DNA of 64,000 bases, taken from NCBI RefSeq assembly GCF_002836515.1, contig NZ_PJBC01000061.1, positions 1-64,000 of the forward strand, written 5' to 3'. The stretch's first letter is position 1. Every line of letters starts with the position of its first letter. The notes under the pieces were generated by a model. It saw only the letters and a list, made by a program, of their open reading frames with translations, made no database searches and had not been told where the DNA came from. The position numbers were made by a program, and so were the translations under genes. This document shows positions 9,316-16,938 of this stretch, one piece after another. The DNA comes from Pseudomonas sp. Choline-02u-1. Lineage in GTDB: Bacteria > Pseudomonadota > Gammaproteobacteria > Pseudomonadales > Pseudomonadaceae.

Positions 9316-9559
9316 TCGTTTCAGGGGCCTTGAATGCTCTAAAACGCATAAATGAACGAGCACAAGTACAATTTACGAACAGATTAACTACCACCAGTAC
9401 AGTTATCCAGAGACTTTGGAGTATCACTGGCCACCACTGGGCGAACCGCATCTGGCAGCCTAAAATCCATGCAGAACGTGGCGAACGTTGCGCAAAAGGC
9501 GTCTGACTCCTCAGATACCGAGCCACCTCTCACTACGGTTTATCCAAAGGAGTTTCACC
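9316..9559. promoter_or_regulatory. Upstream region of the DUF2388 genes
   Basis: No gene is seen in these 244 bp. The segment contains AGTACAATTTAC (9365-9376) and AGTACAGTTATCCAGAGACT (9397-9416), which share the GTACAGT and AGAGACT words found before the DUF1127 gene. The promoter of the downstream DUF2388 genes should be here. Confidence 0.4.
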
Positions 9560-9877
9560 ATGACCCGTCTTCGTCTGCTCAGTGCCGCTGCCCTGTTGGC
9601 GGTAGCTGCCAACGCCAACGCTACCAGCTTCATCGTGACCACCGACTCGATCGTCGGCGCGCTGAAAGCCACATCCGACGCCACTTCCGATGTGACCTCC
9701 TCGTTCCGTGACGACAAGATCGTCCTCGCTGCCCGCGACGATGCCGCCAGCTTCGTAGCCAGCGAAGGCGATATCCGTGGGGTGAAGCTGGAAAGCGCGC
9801 TCGACCACATCCGCCATCAGGCGCCACAACTCAATGCCACCGATGCCCAATTGGCTCAGGCCATTCTGACCCTCTGA
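9560..9877 (+). CDS. DUF2388 family secreted protein, copy 1
   Basis: Protein of 105 residues with a clear signal peptide (MTRLRLLSAAALLAVAANANA) and the DUF2388 body: TSFIVTTDSIVGAL, then the strongly conserved ARDDAASFVASEGDIRGVKLE and a C-terminal LAQAILTL. AAGGAG lies upstream of this ATG; the frame is open 24 codons earlier without a ribosome site. It is the first of three tandem paralogues that share the DDAA-FVAS-G motif. The family is nearly restricted to Pseudomonas and has no known biochemical role; location should be periplasmic. Confidence 0.85.
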   Translation: MTRLRLLSAAALLAVAANANATSFIVTTDSIVGALKATSDATSDVTSSFRDDKIVLAARDDAASFVASEGDIRGVKLESALDHIRHQAPQLNATDAQLAQAILTL

Positions 9878-9985
9878 TCGTTCGCTGCATTGCGGGACAC
9901 GCCAGCCGTGTCCCGATGTTTCAAGGCTGGCTCTGGCCCGGGCATTTGCGCTAGCCTTCAGGCTCGTTAACAGTTGTCGAGTCCC

Positions 9986-10303
9986 ATGCGCTTTCTTCCA
10001 ACTCTGCTCATCTCTTCTACTTTATTCACGGCCTGCTGGGCGATGTCCGCCAACGCCTTCGATGCTTTCAATGCGTCGACTCAAGGCACGGTTGTCAGCG
10101 GTTACGCGACCAGCATGGTGTCTTCTGCGCCGTTCGACCGTAAACTGCTGCTCGCCGCCCATGATGACGCGGCGGCCTTCGTCGCCAGTGACGGTGAATG
10201 GCGAGGCGCACGGCTGGAATCCGCGCTGCATTACCTGCGCAAAACCCGGCCGAAACTTCATGCCAGCGACCTTGAACTGGCAGAGGCAATTCTCGTCCAA
10301 TAG
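9986..10303 (+). CDS. DUF2388 family secreted protein, copy 2
   Basis: Protein of 105 residues with a signal peptide (MRFLPTLLISSTLFTACWAM, then SANA) and the family motif AAHDDAAAFVASDGEWRGARLE. It is the most divergent of the three tandem copies in its middle part. The ATG at 9986 is preferred over a TTG 12 bp upstream. The ribosome site is weak for either start. It lies 108 bp after copy 1 and 27 bp before copy 3, and is probably periplasmic. Function unknown. Confidence 0.82.
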   Translation: MRFLPTLLISSTLFTACWAMSANAFDAFNASTQGTVVSGYATSMVSSAPFDRKLLLAAHDDAAAFVASDGEWRGARLESALHYLRKTRPKLHASDLELAEAILVQ

Positions 10304-10330
10304 TTATCCTTGTCCTTCCGGAGTCGTTCC

Positions 10331-10651
10331 ATGCGTAGCCCGCTGATTGCTGCCGCCCTTGGCCTGTTTGTGTTGGCCGATGTGGCCCAGGCGCACACCC
10401 TGGTAGCCACCAGTAACATCATCGTTCGTGCCTCCCAGCGCACCATCGATTTCACCTCTGATACCACCACGTCGATTCGCGATTCGAAAATCATCCGCGA
10501 AGCCCACGACGACGCCGCCAGTTTCGTCGCCAGCAACGGCGACATCCGTGGTGCGCACCTCGAAGCCGCCCTCAACACCTTGCGTACTCGTGTGCCGGAA
10601 GCGCGCGACGCCAGTGATCAGGTACTCGCCGAAGCCATCCTCGCACTGTGA
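10331..10651 (+). CDS. DUF2388 family secreted protein, copy 3
   Basis: Protein of 106 residues, signal peptide MRSPLIAAALGLFVLADVAQA, family motif EAHDDAASFVASNGDIRGAHLE. It is closer to copy 1 than to copy 2. CCGGAG lies 9 bp before the ATG. Its TGA stop overlaps the GTG start of the next gene (GTGA), so the DUF4105/Lnb-type protein downstream is translationally coupled to it. This links the DUF2388 proteins and the Lnb-type protein in one functional unit (inference). Confidence 0.85.
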   Translation: MRSPLIAAALGLFVLADVAQAHTLVATSNIIVRASQRTIDFTSDTTTSIRDSKIIREAHDDAASFVASNGDIRGAHLEAALNTLRTRVPEARDASDQVLAEAILAL

Positions 10652-12609
10652 GGTCCGTTGGCGCCTGGCTGCTGGCCGGGGCGTTGTTGCTGCTTGGCAA
10701 CAGCGCCCACGCCGGCCTGCAATTGCGGCTCAAGACCGAGGGTCTGAGCCCGGCTCAAAAACAGGCCAGTCAGGCGCTGATCGATGAGGCCATGACGAAA
10801 CTGCCGCCGAGCTTCATCGAGCGGCTGGATCGGCGTATTGATGTCGGCTGGACCGACGACATGCCTGCCAATGCTTACGGCCAGGCGACGCTGGTATCCG
10901 AGCTCGATCTGAATCGCAAGCTGCTCGCCAGTCTCACCGATGGCAGCGCGGCAAAAGAGAAAACCAATCGCCCCCACGGCACTGTGCGTCAGGAACTGCT
11001 CGCCACGGTGCTGCACGAAATCACTCATATCTACGACCGCGCGCGTTTATGGCCAAGTGTCGAGCGCACGTTGATCCAGCGCTGCACCCGGCGCTTCAAT
11101 AGCGCCGGGCTGATCGGCATTCCCGATGAGTGTCGCGGGCAGAACGGTCGCCGCTTCACCATCAGCGACGACCCGCGCCTGCTCGACCTGGCCGGGTGGC
11201 AGCAATACGTCGGCCGCCGTGGCGAGCGCGAACAGCACAACCGCCAGATCGCGCGCAGCCCCGACCTTTACGAAATCTCCAGCCCCAAGGAATTTGTCGC
11301 GGTCAACATGGAGTACTTCCTCCTCGACCCGAGCTACGCCTGCCGCCGCCCGGCGCTGTATCGCTACTACAAGGAGCATTTCGGCTGGGCGCCAGCGGCC
11401 AAGGACACCTGCAGCAAGAGCTTCGCCTTTCTCAATGCGGGCAATGACTTCGCCAAGCAGCCTCTGGGGCAAGTCGATCCGGAGCGCGTCTACGCGGTCG
11501 ATTACCTGCTGGCCGAGGCCAATCAGAACTGGGTCAGCCGCTGGGGCCACAGCATGCTGCGCCTGGTCATTTGCGCGCCCGGTCGTCCTCGCGGCCCGGA
11601 CTGCCGCCTCGATCTGGATCAGCACCTGGTGCTGTCCTATCGCGCCTTCGTAGGCGATGTGCAGTTGTCGAGCTGGGACGGACTGGTCGGCAAATACCCG
11701 TCGCGGCTGTTCGTGTTGCCGCTGGCGCAAGTGATCGACGAATACACCAAAACCGAATTGCGCAGCCTCGCTTCGGTGCCGCTGAACCTGTCTCGTGAGG
11801 AAATCGAAGGCGTCGTCGAACATGCTGCCGAGATGCACTGGAGCTACGACGGCAACTATTTCTTCCTGTCCAACAACTGCGCGGTAGAAGGCTTGAAACT
11901 GTTGCGCAGCGGCAGCAATAACAGCCAACTGGTCGGCCTCGACAGCATCATGCCCAACGGTTTGCTGGAAGTGCTCAAAGGCCGTGGCCTGGCCGACACC
12001 AGCGTGCTCGACGATCCGAAAGAAGCTTTGCGCCTGGGTTATCGCTTCGACTCGTTCCGCGATCGTTATCAAGCGATGTTCGATGTGCTGAAGAAGCAAC
12101 TACCGATCAAGCAGACCACCGTCGAAGACTGGCTGTCACTCAGCGCTGAACAACGCCGCGAATGGTTCGACCGCGCCGACCTGCGCACCAGTGCCGCGCT
12201 GTTGCTGCTCGAGCAGGCGAGTTTCCGCCGGCAGTTGTTGCTGGCCCAGGATGAGGTCAAGCAACGCTATCTCGGCGCCCGCGAGCTGGAAAATGGCGGC
12301 ATGGACAAAGCCAACGCGACCCTGCAGGAGATCCTCGCCAACAGTGGCTTCCTCAGCCGCCCGGCGGAATTGCTCGACTCCAAAGGTTACGGACTGCCGC
12401 AGCCGAGCGAGTTTGGCCGACTGGAAGCGGAAAGCAGCCAGCGGCAGAAGAAGCTGCTGGCGCTGTCCGGCGACCTTGATAGCGAAGTGCGCAAGCTGCT
12501 CGAACCCAAGCGCGCCGCCGAGATTGCCGCCAGCGAGGCCAACGTCAAGCAGATCGGCGAGCATTTGCGCAAACTGCACAAGGCCTCGGGCGGACTGCAA
12601 TTACCATGA
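10648..12609 (+). CDS. Lnb N-terminal periplasmic domain (DUF4105) protein
   Basis: Protein of 653 residues starting at GTG inside the stop of the preceding gene. Signal peptide: MRSVGAWLLAGALLLLGNSA. An HExxH sequence (VLHEITHIYDRA, near residue 125) suggests a metal site in the first part. The middle carries the DUF4105/Lnb_N hallmarks WVSRWGHSMLRLVICAP and FLSNNCAVEGLKLL, whose His and Cys are the likely catalytic pair in this papain-like fold (inference). The C-terminal 200 residues are helical and charged. Lnb in Gram-positive bacteria remodels lipoprotein acylation; the role of the long Pseudomonas form is not established. It ends at a bidirectional terminator shared with trpA. Confidence 0.8.
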   Translation: MRSVGAWLLAGALLLLGNSAHAGLQLRLKTEGLSPAQKQASQALIDEAMTKLPPSFIERLDRRIDVGWTDDMPANAYGQATLVSELDLNRKLLASLTDGSAAKEKTNRPHGTVRQELLATVLHEITHIYDRARLWPSVERTLIQRCTRRFNSAGLIGIPDECRGQNGRRFTISDDPRLLDLAGWQQYVGRRGEREQHNRQIARSPDLYEISSPKEFVAVNMEYFLLDPSYACRRPALYRYYKEHFGWAPAAKDTCSKSFAFLNAGNDFAKQPLGQVDPERVYAVDYLLAEANQNWVSRWGHSMLRLVICAPGRPRGPDCRLDLDQHLVLSYRAFVGDVQLSSWDGLVGKYPSRLFVLPLAQVIDEYTKTELRSLASVPLNLSREEIEGVVEHAAEMHWSYDGNYFFLSNNCAVEGLKLLRSGSNNSQLVGLDSIMPNGLLEVLKGRGLADTSVLDDPKEALRLGYRFDSFRDRYQAMFDVLKKQLPIKQTTVEDWLSLSAEQRREWFDRADLRTSAALLLLEQASFRRQLLLAQDEVKQRYLGARELENGGMDKANATLQEILANSGFLSRPAELLDSKGYGLPQPSEFGRLEAESSQRQKKLLALSGDLDSEVRKLLEPKRAAEIAASEANVKQIGEHLRKLHKASGGLQLP

Positions 12610-12614
12610 GCACA

Positions 12615-12650
12615 AAAAAGGCTTCAGAACGCTTGTTCTGAAGCCTTTTT
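12615..12650. terminator. Bidirectional rho-independent terminator
   Basis: A 16-bp stem (aaaaaggcttcagaac / gttctgaagccttttt) with a four-base loop has A runs on the left and T runs on the right. It can terminate both the Lnb-type gene (rightward) and trpBA (leftward). Confidence 0.93.
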
Positions 12651-12666
12651 ATTTTCCTCTGCGGTC

Positions 12667-13476
12667 TTAGACGCGCGCTTTGCGCACGCCTTGGGACAGC
12701 GCCGAACACAGACTCAACACGCCATCGATGGCCTGCTCAGGCGTATCGGCGCTGGCGATGTGATCAATCAACGCTGAGCCCACCACCACGCCGTCAGCCA
12801 GACGCGCGATGGCCGCAGCCTGCTCCGGTGTTCGGATACCGAAACCGATGCTGATCGGCAAATCGGTATGCCGACGCAGACGTGCAACCGCCTCTTCCAC
12901 ATGCTCCAGGGTCGCCGCACCGGCGCCAGTGACGCCGGCCACCGACACGTAATAGACGAAACCGGAACTGCCATTGAGCACGCGGGGCAGACGCGCGTCG
13001 TCGGTGGTCGGCGTGGTCAGGCGAATGAAATCCAGACCGGCAGCCTGCGCCGGGTCGCACAGTTCTTCGTTGTGCTCTGGCGGCATGTCGACCACGATCA
13101 GGCCATCGACGCCGGCATCCTTGGCGTCGGCGATGAAACGCTCGACGCCGAACTTATGGATCGGGTTGAAATAACCCATCAACACCAGCGGCGTGTCGCT
13201 GTTGCCTTCACGGAACTCGCGAACCATTCGCAGGGTTTTCAGCAGATTCTGTTTGGCGCCCAGTGCGCGAATGTTGGCCAACTGGATTGCCGGGCCATCG
13301 GCCATCGGATCGGTGAACGGCATGCCCAGTTCGATCACATCGGCGCCCGCCGCCGGCAAGCCTTTGAGAATCGCCAGCGAAGTGTCGTAGTCAGGATCGC
13401 CAGCGGTGACGAAAGTCACCAACGCGGCCCGGTTCTGTTGCTTGAGGTCGGCAAAGCGGGTTTGCAGGCGGCTCAT
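12667..13476 (-). CDS. trpA: Tryptophan synthase alpha chain
   Basis: Protein of 269 residues, full length. It cleaves indole-3-glycerol phosphate to indole and glyceraldehyde 3-phosphate in the alpha2beta2 complex with TrpB. The catalytic acids are visible: Glu49 (DVIELGMPF) and Asp60 (TDPMADGPAIQ). The phosphate-binding loops are SVAGVTGAG and GFGIRTPEQ. Its start overlaps the stop of trpB (TGATG), so the two are coupled. The divergent regulator trpI indicates activation by indoleglycerol phosphate, as in other pseudomonads. Confidence 0.97.
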   Translation of the reverse strand: MSRLQTRFADLKQQNRAALVTFVTAGDPDYDTSLAILKGLPAAGADVIELGMPFTDPMADGPAIQLANIRALGAKQNLLKTLRMVREFREGNSDTPLVLMGYFNPIHKFGVERFIADAKDAGVDGLIVVDMPPEHNEELCDPAQAAGLDFIRLTTPTTDDARLPRVLNGSSGFVYYVSVAGVTGAGAATLEHVEEAVARLRRHTDLPISIGFGIRTPEQAAAIARLADGVVVGSALIDHIASADTPEQAIDGVLSLCSALSQGVRKARV

Positions 13477-14708
13477 CAGTGTTTCTCCTGCTGCGACTGT
13501 TGCATATGGTGCATTACGGTTTGCATGTCCTTGTCACCTCGGCCCGAGAGGTTGACCACCATCAGGTGTTCCTTCGGCAGATTCGGTGCGCGTTTGAACA
13601 CTTCCGCCAGGGCGTGAGCGCTTTCCAGGGCAGGAATGATTCCCTCCAGACGGCAGCATTTGTGGAACGCTTCGAGCGCTTCATCGTCAGTCACCGAGGT
13701 GTACTGGACGCGGCCGATGTCATGCAACCAGGCGTGTTCAGGGCCGATGCCCGGATAGTCGAGGCCGGCGGAAATCGAGTGGGCGTCGATGATCTGGCCG
13801 TCGTCGTCCTGCAGCAGGAAGGTGCGGTTACCGTGCAGCACGCCCGGCACACCGCCGTTGAGACTGGCCGCGTGCTTGCCGGTTTCGATGCCGTAACCGG
13901 CGGCTTCGACGCCGATGATCTCAACGCTCTTGTCGTCGAGGAACGGGTGGAACAGGCCCATGGCGTTGGAACCGCCACCGATGCACGCCACCAGGCTGTC
14001 CGGCAGACGACCTTCCTGAGCTTGCAGTTGATCGCGGGTTTCCTTGCCGATGACGGCCTGGAAGTCGCGGACCATTGCTGGATAAGGGTGTGGGCCGGCC
14101 ACAGTGCCGATCAGATAGAAGGTGTTGTCGACGTTGGTCACCCAGTCACGCAGGGCTTCGTTCATCGCGTCTTTCAGGGTGCCGGTGCCAGCCACGACCG
14201 GAATGACTTCAGCGCCGAGCAGCTTCATCCGGAAGACGTTGGCCTGCTGACGTTCGATGTCGGTGGTGCCCATGTAGATCACGCAATCGAGACCGAAACG
14301 CGCAGCAACGGTGGCCGTGGCCACGCCGTGCATGCCGGCGCCGGTTTCGGCGATGATGCGCTTCTTGCCCATGCGCCGCGCCAGCAGAATCTGGCCGATG
14401 CAGTTGTTGATCTTGTGCGCGCCGGTGTGGTTCAGCTCTTCACGCTTGAGGTAGATCTTCGCACCGCCGCAGAACTCAGTCAGGCGTTCGGCGAAATACA
14501 GCGGGCTCGGACGTCCGACGTAATCACGCTGGAAGTAGGCCAATTCTTCCTTGAATGCCGGATCTTCCTTGGCCGCTTCGTATTCGCGGGCCAGGTCGAG
14601 GATCAACGGCATCAGGGTTTCCGCTACATAACGGCCACCGAACGCACCAAAAAGGCCGTTGGCGTCAGGGCCGTTACGCAGATCAGAGGTGTTCGAAGTC
14701 TGGGTCAT
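13476..14708 (-). CDS. trpB: Tryptophan synthase beta chain
   Basis: Protein of 410 residues, start MTQTSNTSDLRNGPDANG with GGAG 9 bp upstream; the frame is open 11 codons further without support. It condenses indole with serine using pyridoxal phosphate. The PLP lysine is Lys99 in ELNHTGAHKINN, and the phosphate loop is CIGGGSNAMG. It is the first gene of trpBA, divergent from trpI across 113 bp. Confidence 0.97.
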   Translation of the reverse strand: MTQTSNTSDLRNGPDANGLFGAFGGRYVAETLMPLILDLAREYEAAKEDPAFKEELAYFQRDYVGRPSPLYFAERLTEFCGGAKIYLKREELNHTGAHKINNCIGQILLARRMGKKRIIAETGAGMHGVATATVAARFGLDCVIYMGTTDIERQQANVFRMKLLGAEVIPVVAGTGTLKDAMNEALRDWVTNVDNTFYLIGTVAGPHPYPAMVRDFQAVIGKETRDQLQAQEGRLPDSLVACIGGGSNAMGLFHPFLDDKSVEIIGVEAAGYGIETGKHAASLNGGVPGVLHGNRTFLLQDDDGQIIDAHSISAGLDYPGIGPEHAWLHDIGRVQYTSVTDDEALEAFHKCCRLEGIIPALESAHALAEVFKRAPNLPKEHLMVVNLSGRGDKDMQTVMHHMQQSQQEKH

Positions 14709-14821
14709 GGGTCGCTCCAGGTGAATTCGGCCAGAAGGCAATGACGCCCACTCTACCTCTGACGCTCTGGACTGAAAACCGATAAGATCGCCGAAACCTG
14801 TCAGGAAAACTCACAGATACC
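14709..14821. promoter_or_regulatory. Divergent trpB/trpI control region
   Basis: The 113 bp between the start codons hold both promoters. In P. aeruginosa and P. putida TrpI binds here and activates trpBA when indoleglycerol phosphate is present while limiting its own synthesis (established knowledge). I cannot assign the individual TrpI sites by eye. Confidence 0.65.
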
Positions 14822-15739
14822 ATGAACCACGACCTTCCCCCGTTGAATGCCTTGCGCGCCTTCGAGGCCACCGCCCGCCTGAACAGCGTTAGCCAGGCCG
14901 CCGAGCAGCTGCATGTCACCCACGGCGCGGTCAGCCGCCAGCTCAAGGTGCTTGAAGAACATCTCGGCGTGAGCCTGTTTGTCAAGGATGGGCGCGGCTT
15001 GAAACTCACAGATGCCGGCGTGCGCCTGCGCGATGCCAGCGCTGAGGCGTTCGACCGGTTGCGCAGTGTTTGTGCGGAATTGACCCAAAGCACTGCCGAT
15101 GCGCCGTTTGTGCTCGGGTGTTCCGGTAGCCTGCTGGCGCGCTGGTTTATTCCGCGCCTGGGGCGGCTGAATGCCGATCTGCCGGACTTGCGTTTGCACC
15201 TGTCTGCCGGTGAAGGCGACCTCGATCCAAGGCGCCCGGGACTGGATGCGCTGTTGCTGTTCGCCGAGCCGCCGTGGCCAGCCGATATGCAGGTCTATGA
15301 ACTGGCAGCGGAACGCATTGGCCCGGTCATGAGCCCGTTGTTCAGCGGCTATCGAAAGCTGCAAGCCGCTGGCGCCGCAGAACTGCTCAACGAGCCCTTG
15401 CTGCACACCACCTCTCGCCCGCAGGCCTGGCCCAGCTGGGCGCAGGAAAACAACCTCGACGCCAAGGCGTTAAAGCTCGGGCAAGGATTCGAGCATTTGT
15501 ATTATTTGCTGGAAGCGGCTGTTGCAGGTCTCGGTGTAGCAATCGCACCGGAGCCATTGGTAATCGAAGATCTGAAGGCGGGTCGCCTGGTTGCGCCGTG
15601 GGGCTTCTGCGAAACCCCGGCGCAACTGGCGTTGTGGCTACCCAAGCGCGCCGCGGACGGGCGCGCTCGGCAACTGGCGCAGTGGCTCAAAAACGAGCTG
15701 CGCCAGCCTGATCACTCACCGCGTTTGAACAGAAAATAG
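14822..15739 (+). CDS. trpI: LysR-family activator of tryptophan synthase genes
   Basis: Protein of 305 residues. The N-terminal helix-turn-helix (about residues 5-64: LNALRAFEATARLNSVSQAA, HVTHGAVSRQLKVLEEHLG) is followed by the effector domain. Identity comes from its divergent position beside trpBA, the conserved arrangement in pseudomonads. Its last 28 bases overlap the 3' end of the convergent DUF883 gene. Confidence 0.94.
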   Translation: MNHDLPPLNALRAFEATARLNSVSQAAEQLHVTHGAVSRQLKVLEEHLGVSLFVKDGRGLKLTDAGVRLRDASAEAFDRLRSVCAELTQSTADAPFVLGCSGSLLARWFIPRLGRLNADLPDLRLHLSAGEGDLDPRRPGLDALLLFAEPPWPADMQVYELAAERIGPVMSPLFSGYRKLQAAGAAELLNEPLLHTTSRPQAWPSWAQENNLDAKALKLGQGFEHLYYLLEAAVAGLGVAIAPEPLVIEDLKAGRLVAPWGFCETPAQLALWLPKRAADGRARQLAQWLKNELRQPDHSPRLNRK

Positions 15740-16038
15740 GCAGCAAGCAAGCCGATTGCACCGACAGCCACGCCGGCTGTGGTCCATGGGTGTTCCTGGG
15801 CGTAGTCACGCGTGGCGATGCCGGTCTCGCGGGTTTTGACTTTGACTTCTTCATAGGCGTCGCTGAGCAGGTGACGCGAGTGCTTCAGCGCACTTTCAGC
15901 ATTGCTTTTCAGCGCCTTGAGGGTCTTGCGCGACTCGTCCGAAGCATCGTCTTTCAAGCTTTCCAACGATTTGAGCAGACTCTCGATCTCGGCTTCCATG
16001 CTTTGCAACGAGGCTTTACGTAAAGAGGTGTTGGCCAT
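15712..16038 (-). CDS. DUF883 family membrane-anchored protein (ElaB/YqjD/YgaM-like)
   Basis: Protein of 108 residues with a helical, charged N-terminal region (EAEIESLLKSLESLKDD, AESALKHSRHLLSDAYEEVK) and a single C-terminal membrane segment (WTTAGVAVGAIGLLAAYFLF) ending in KRGE. This is the layout of E. coli ElaB/YqjD, stationary-phase inner-membrane proteins that can bind ribosomes. GGAG lies 8 bp before this ATG. The gene overlaps trpI tail to tail by 28 bp. Confidence 0.85.
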   Translation of the reverse strand: MANTSLRKASLQSMEAEIESLLKSLESLKDDASDESRKTLKALKSNAESALKHSRHLLSDAYEEVKVKTRETGIATRDYAQEHPWTTAGVAVGAIGLLAAYFLFKRGE

Positions 16039-16204
16039 GGTGGCTCTCCTGCATTGGTGATGAGTGGCGTGTGTTGGTTGGGACTTCAGCATGTCGAGAA
16101 AGTGCAGAAATTCTGAACTTCGGCAGCGTAGCGGCGCCGAAATCAACAGTGCAATTGCCTGCTAGGCTCAATTTCACACGCCATTCCAACCCAAGGAGAT
16201 CGCC

Positions 16205-16420
16205 ATGAGTGACCATCACACGTACAAGAAAGTCGAACTGGTCGGTTCGTCCACCACCAGCATCGAGGACGCCATCAACAATGCGCTGGCCGAGGCCAAC
16301 AAGACCCTGCGCAATCTGGAATGGTTTGAAGTGACCGAAACCCGTGGCCATATCGAAAACGGCCAGGTGGCGCACTTTCAGGTCACGCTGAAGGTCGGCT
16401 TCAAGATTGTCGCCAGCTGA
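16205..16420 (+). CDS. Dodecin family flavin-binding protein
   Basis: Protein of 71 residues, typical dodecin length. It has the family sequence MSDHHTYKKVELVGSSTTS, EDAINNALAEANKTLRNL, WFEVTETRGHIENG and a C-terminal FQVTLKVGFKI. Dodecins form hollow twelve-subunit assemblies that store or buffer flavins in the cytoplasm. AAGGAG lies 7 bp upstream. Monocistronic. Confidence 0.93.
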   Translation: MSDHHTYKKVELVGSSTTSIEDAINNALAEANKTLRNLEWFEVTETRGHIENGQVAHFQVTLKVGFKIVAS

Positions 16421-16549
16421 GTTTGGTCCAGTCTTCTGAACTTGCGCGCTGGCCGAGTGCCATAGGGAATGGCAAAGCGCTACAAGGTGAGCGTATCGGG
16501 TAGATGACTCGATGCCCGCCTCTTTCAATCCGACCAGGGAGTGCGACCG

Positions 16550-16774
16550 ATGAAGAAGTTCATGTTGGCAGTAGGTTTGTTAAGCCTTGCGGGTGGTGCG
16601 TTTGCAGCCGGCAAGCCATGTGAAGAACTGAAAAGCGAAATCGCAGCCAAGCTCGACGCCAAAGGCGTTTCCGGTTATTCGCTGGAGGTTGTCGACAAGG
16701 GCGCAGCGGCTGACGGTGACGTCGTCGGCAGTTGCGAAGGCGGAAGCAAGGACATCGTCTACAAGCGCGGTTGA
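16550..16774 (+). CDS. DUF1161 family secreted protein, copy 1
   Basis: Protein of 74 residues with a signal peptide (MKKFMLAVGLLSLAGGAFAA) and the DUF1161 body (GKPCEELKSEIAAKLDAKGV, then VVGSCEGGSKDIVYKRG). Two cysteines could form a disulfide in the periplasm. The ATG at 16550 is preferred over a GTG nine bases earlier because GGGAG is correctly spaced. A second member lies at 18854. Function unknown. A terminator follows directly. Confidence 0.85.
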   Translation: MKKFMLAVGLLSLAGGAFAAGKPCEELKSEIAAKLDAKGVSGYSLEVVDKGAAADGDVVGSCEGGSKDIVYKRG

Positions 16775-16789
16775 TTGCGTCTGAAATAC

Positions 16790-16819
16790 AAAAGCCGACG
16801 TGGATGCGTCGGCTTTTTT
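16790..16819 (+). terminator. Rho-independent terminator after DUF1161 copy 1
   Basis: Eleven-bp stem (aaaagccgacg / cgtcggctttt) with a six-base loop and a run of six T residues. Confidence 0.92.
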
Positions 16820-16841
16820 GTGGGCGATGATTTTGTGGGCA

Positions 16842-16931
16842 GGAGCTGCAGCATGCTGCGATCTTTTGTTCTTGATTTCAAATCACAATCAAAAGATCGC
16901 AGCCTCGTTGCACTCGACAGCTCCTACAGGG
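16842..16931. repeat. Intergenic inverted repeat of the 'aggagctgc...gatcttttg' type
   Basis: Imperfect long palindrome. The arms begin with gcaggagctg and end with cagctcctac and contain gcgatcttttg / caaaagatcgc near the centre. The same repeat type occurs at 46340-46423 in a more regular copy. Such repeats are common between genes of the P. fluorescens group. It lies between a terminator and the convergent 3' end of the luciferase-like gene. Confidence 0.8.
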
Positions 16932-16938
16932 GTTCGCT

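Noticed and set aside
11047..12099. Open frame of 350 codons opposite the Lnb-type gene
   Set aside because: No ribosome site or motif; the plus-strand protein has conserved His and Cys segments.
13479..14744. Open frame of 421 codons opposite trpB
   Set aside because: TrpB is complete with its PLP lysine on the minus strand; the mirror frame has no recognisable domain.
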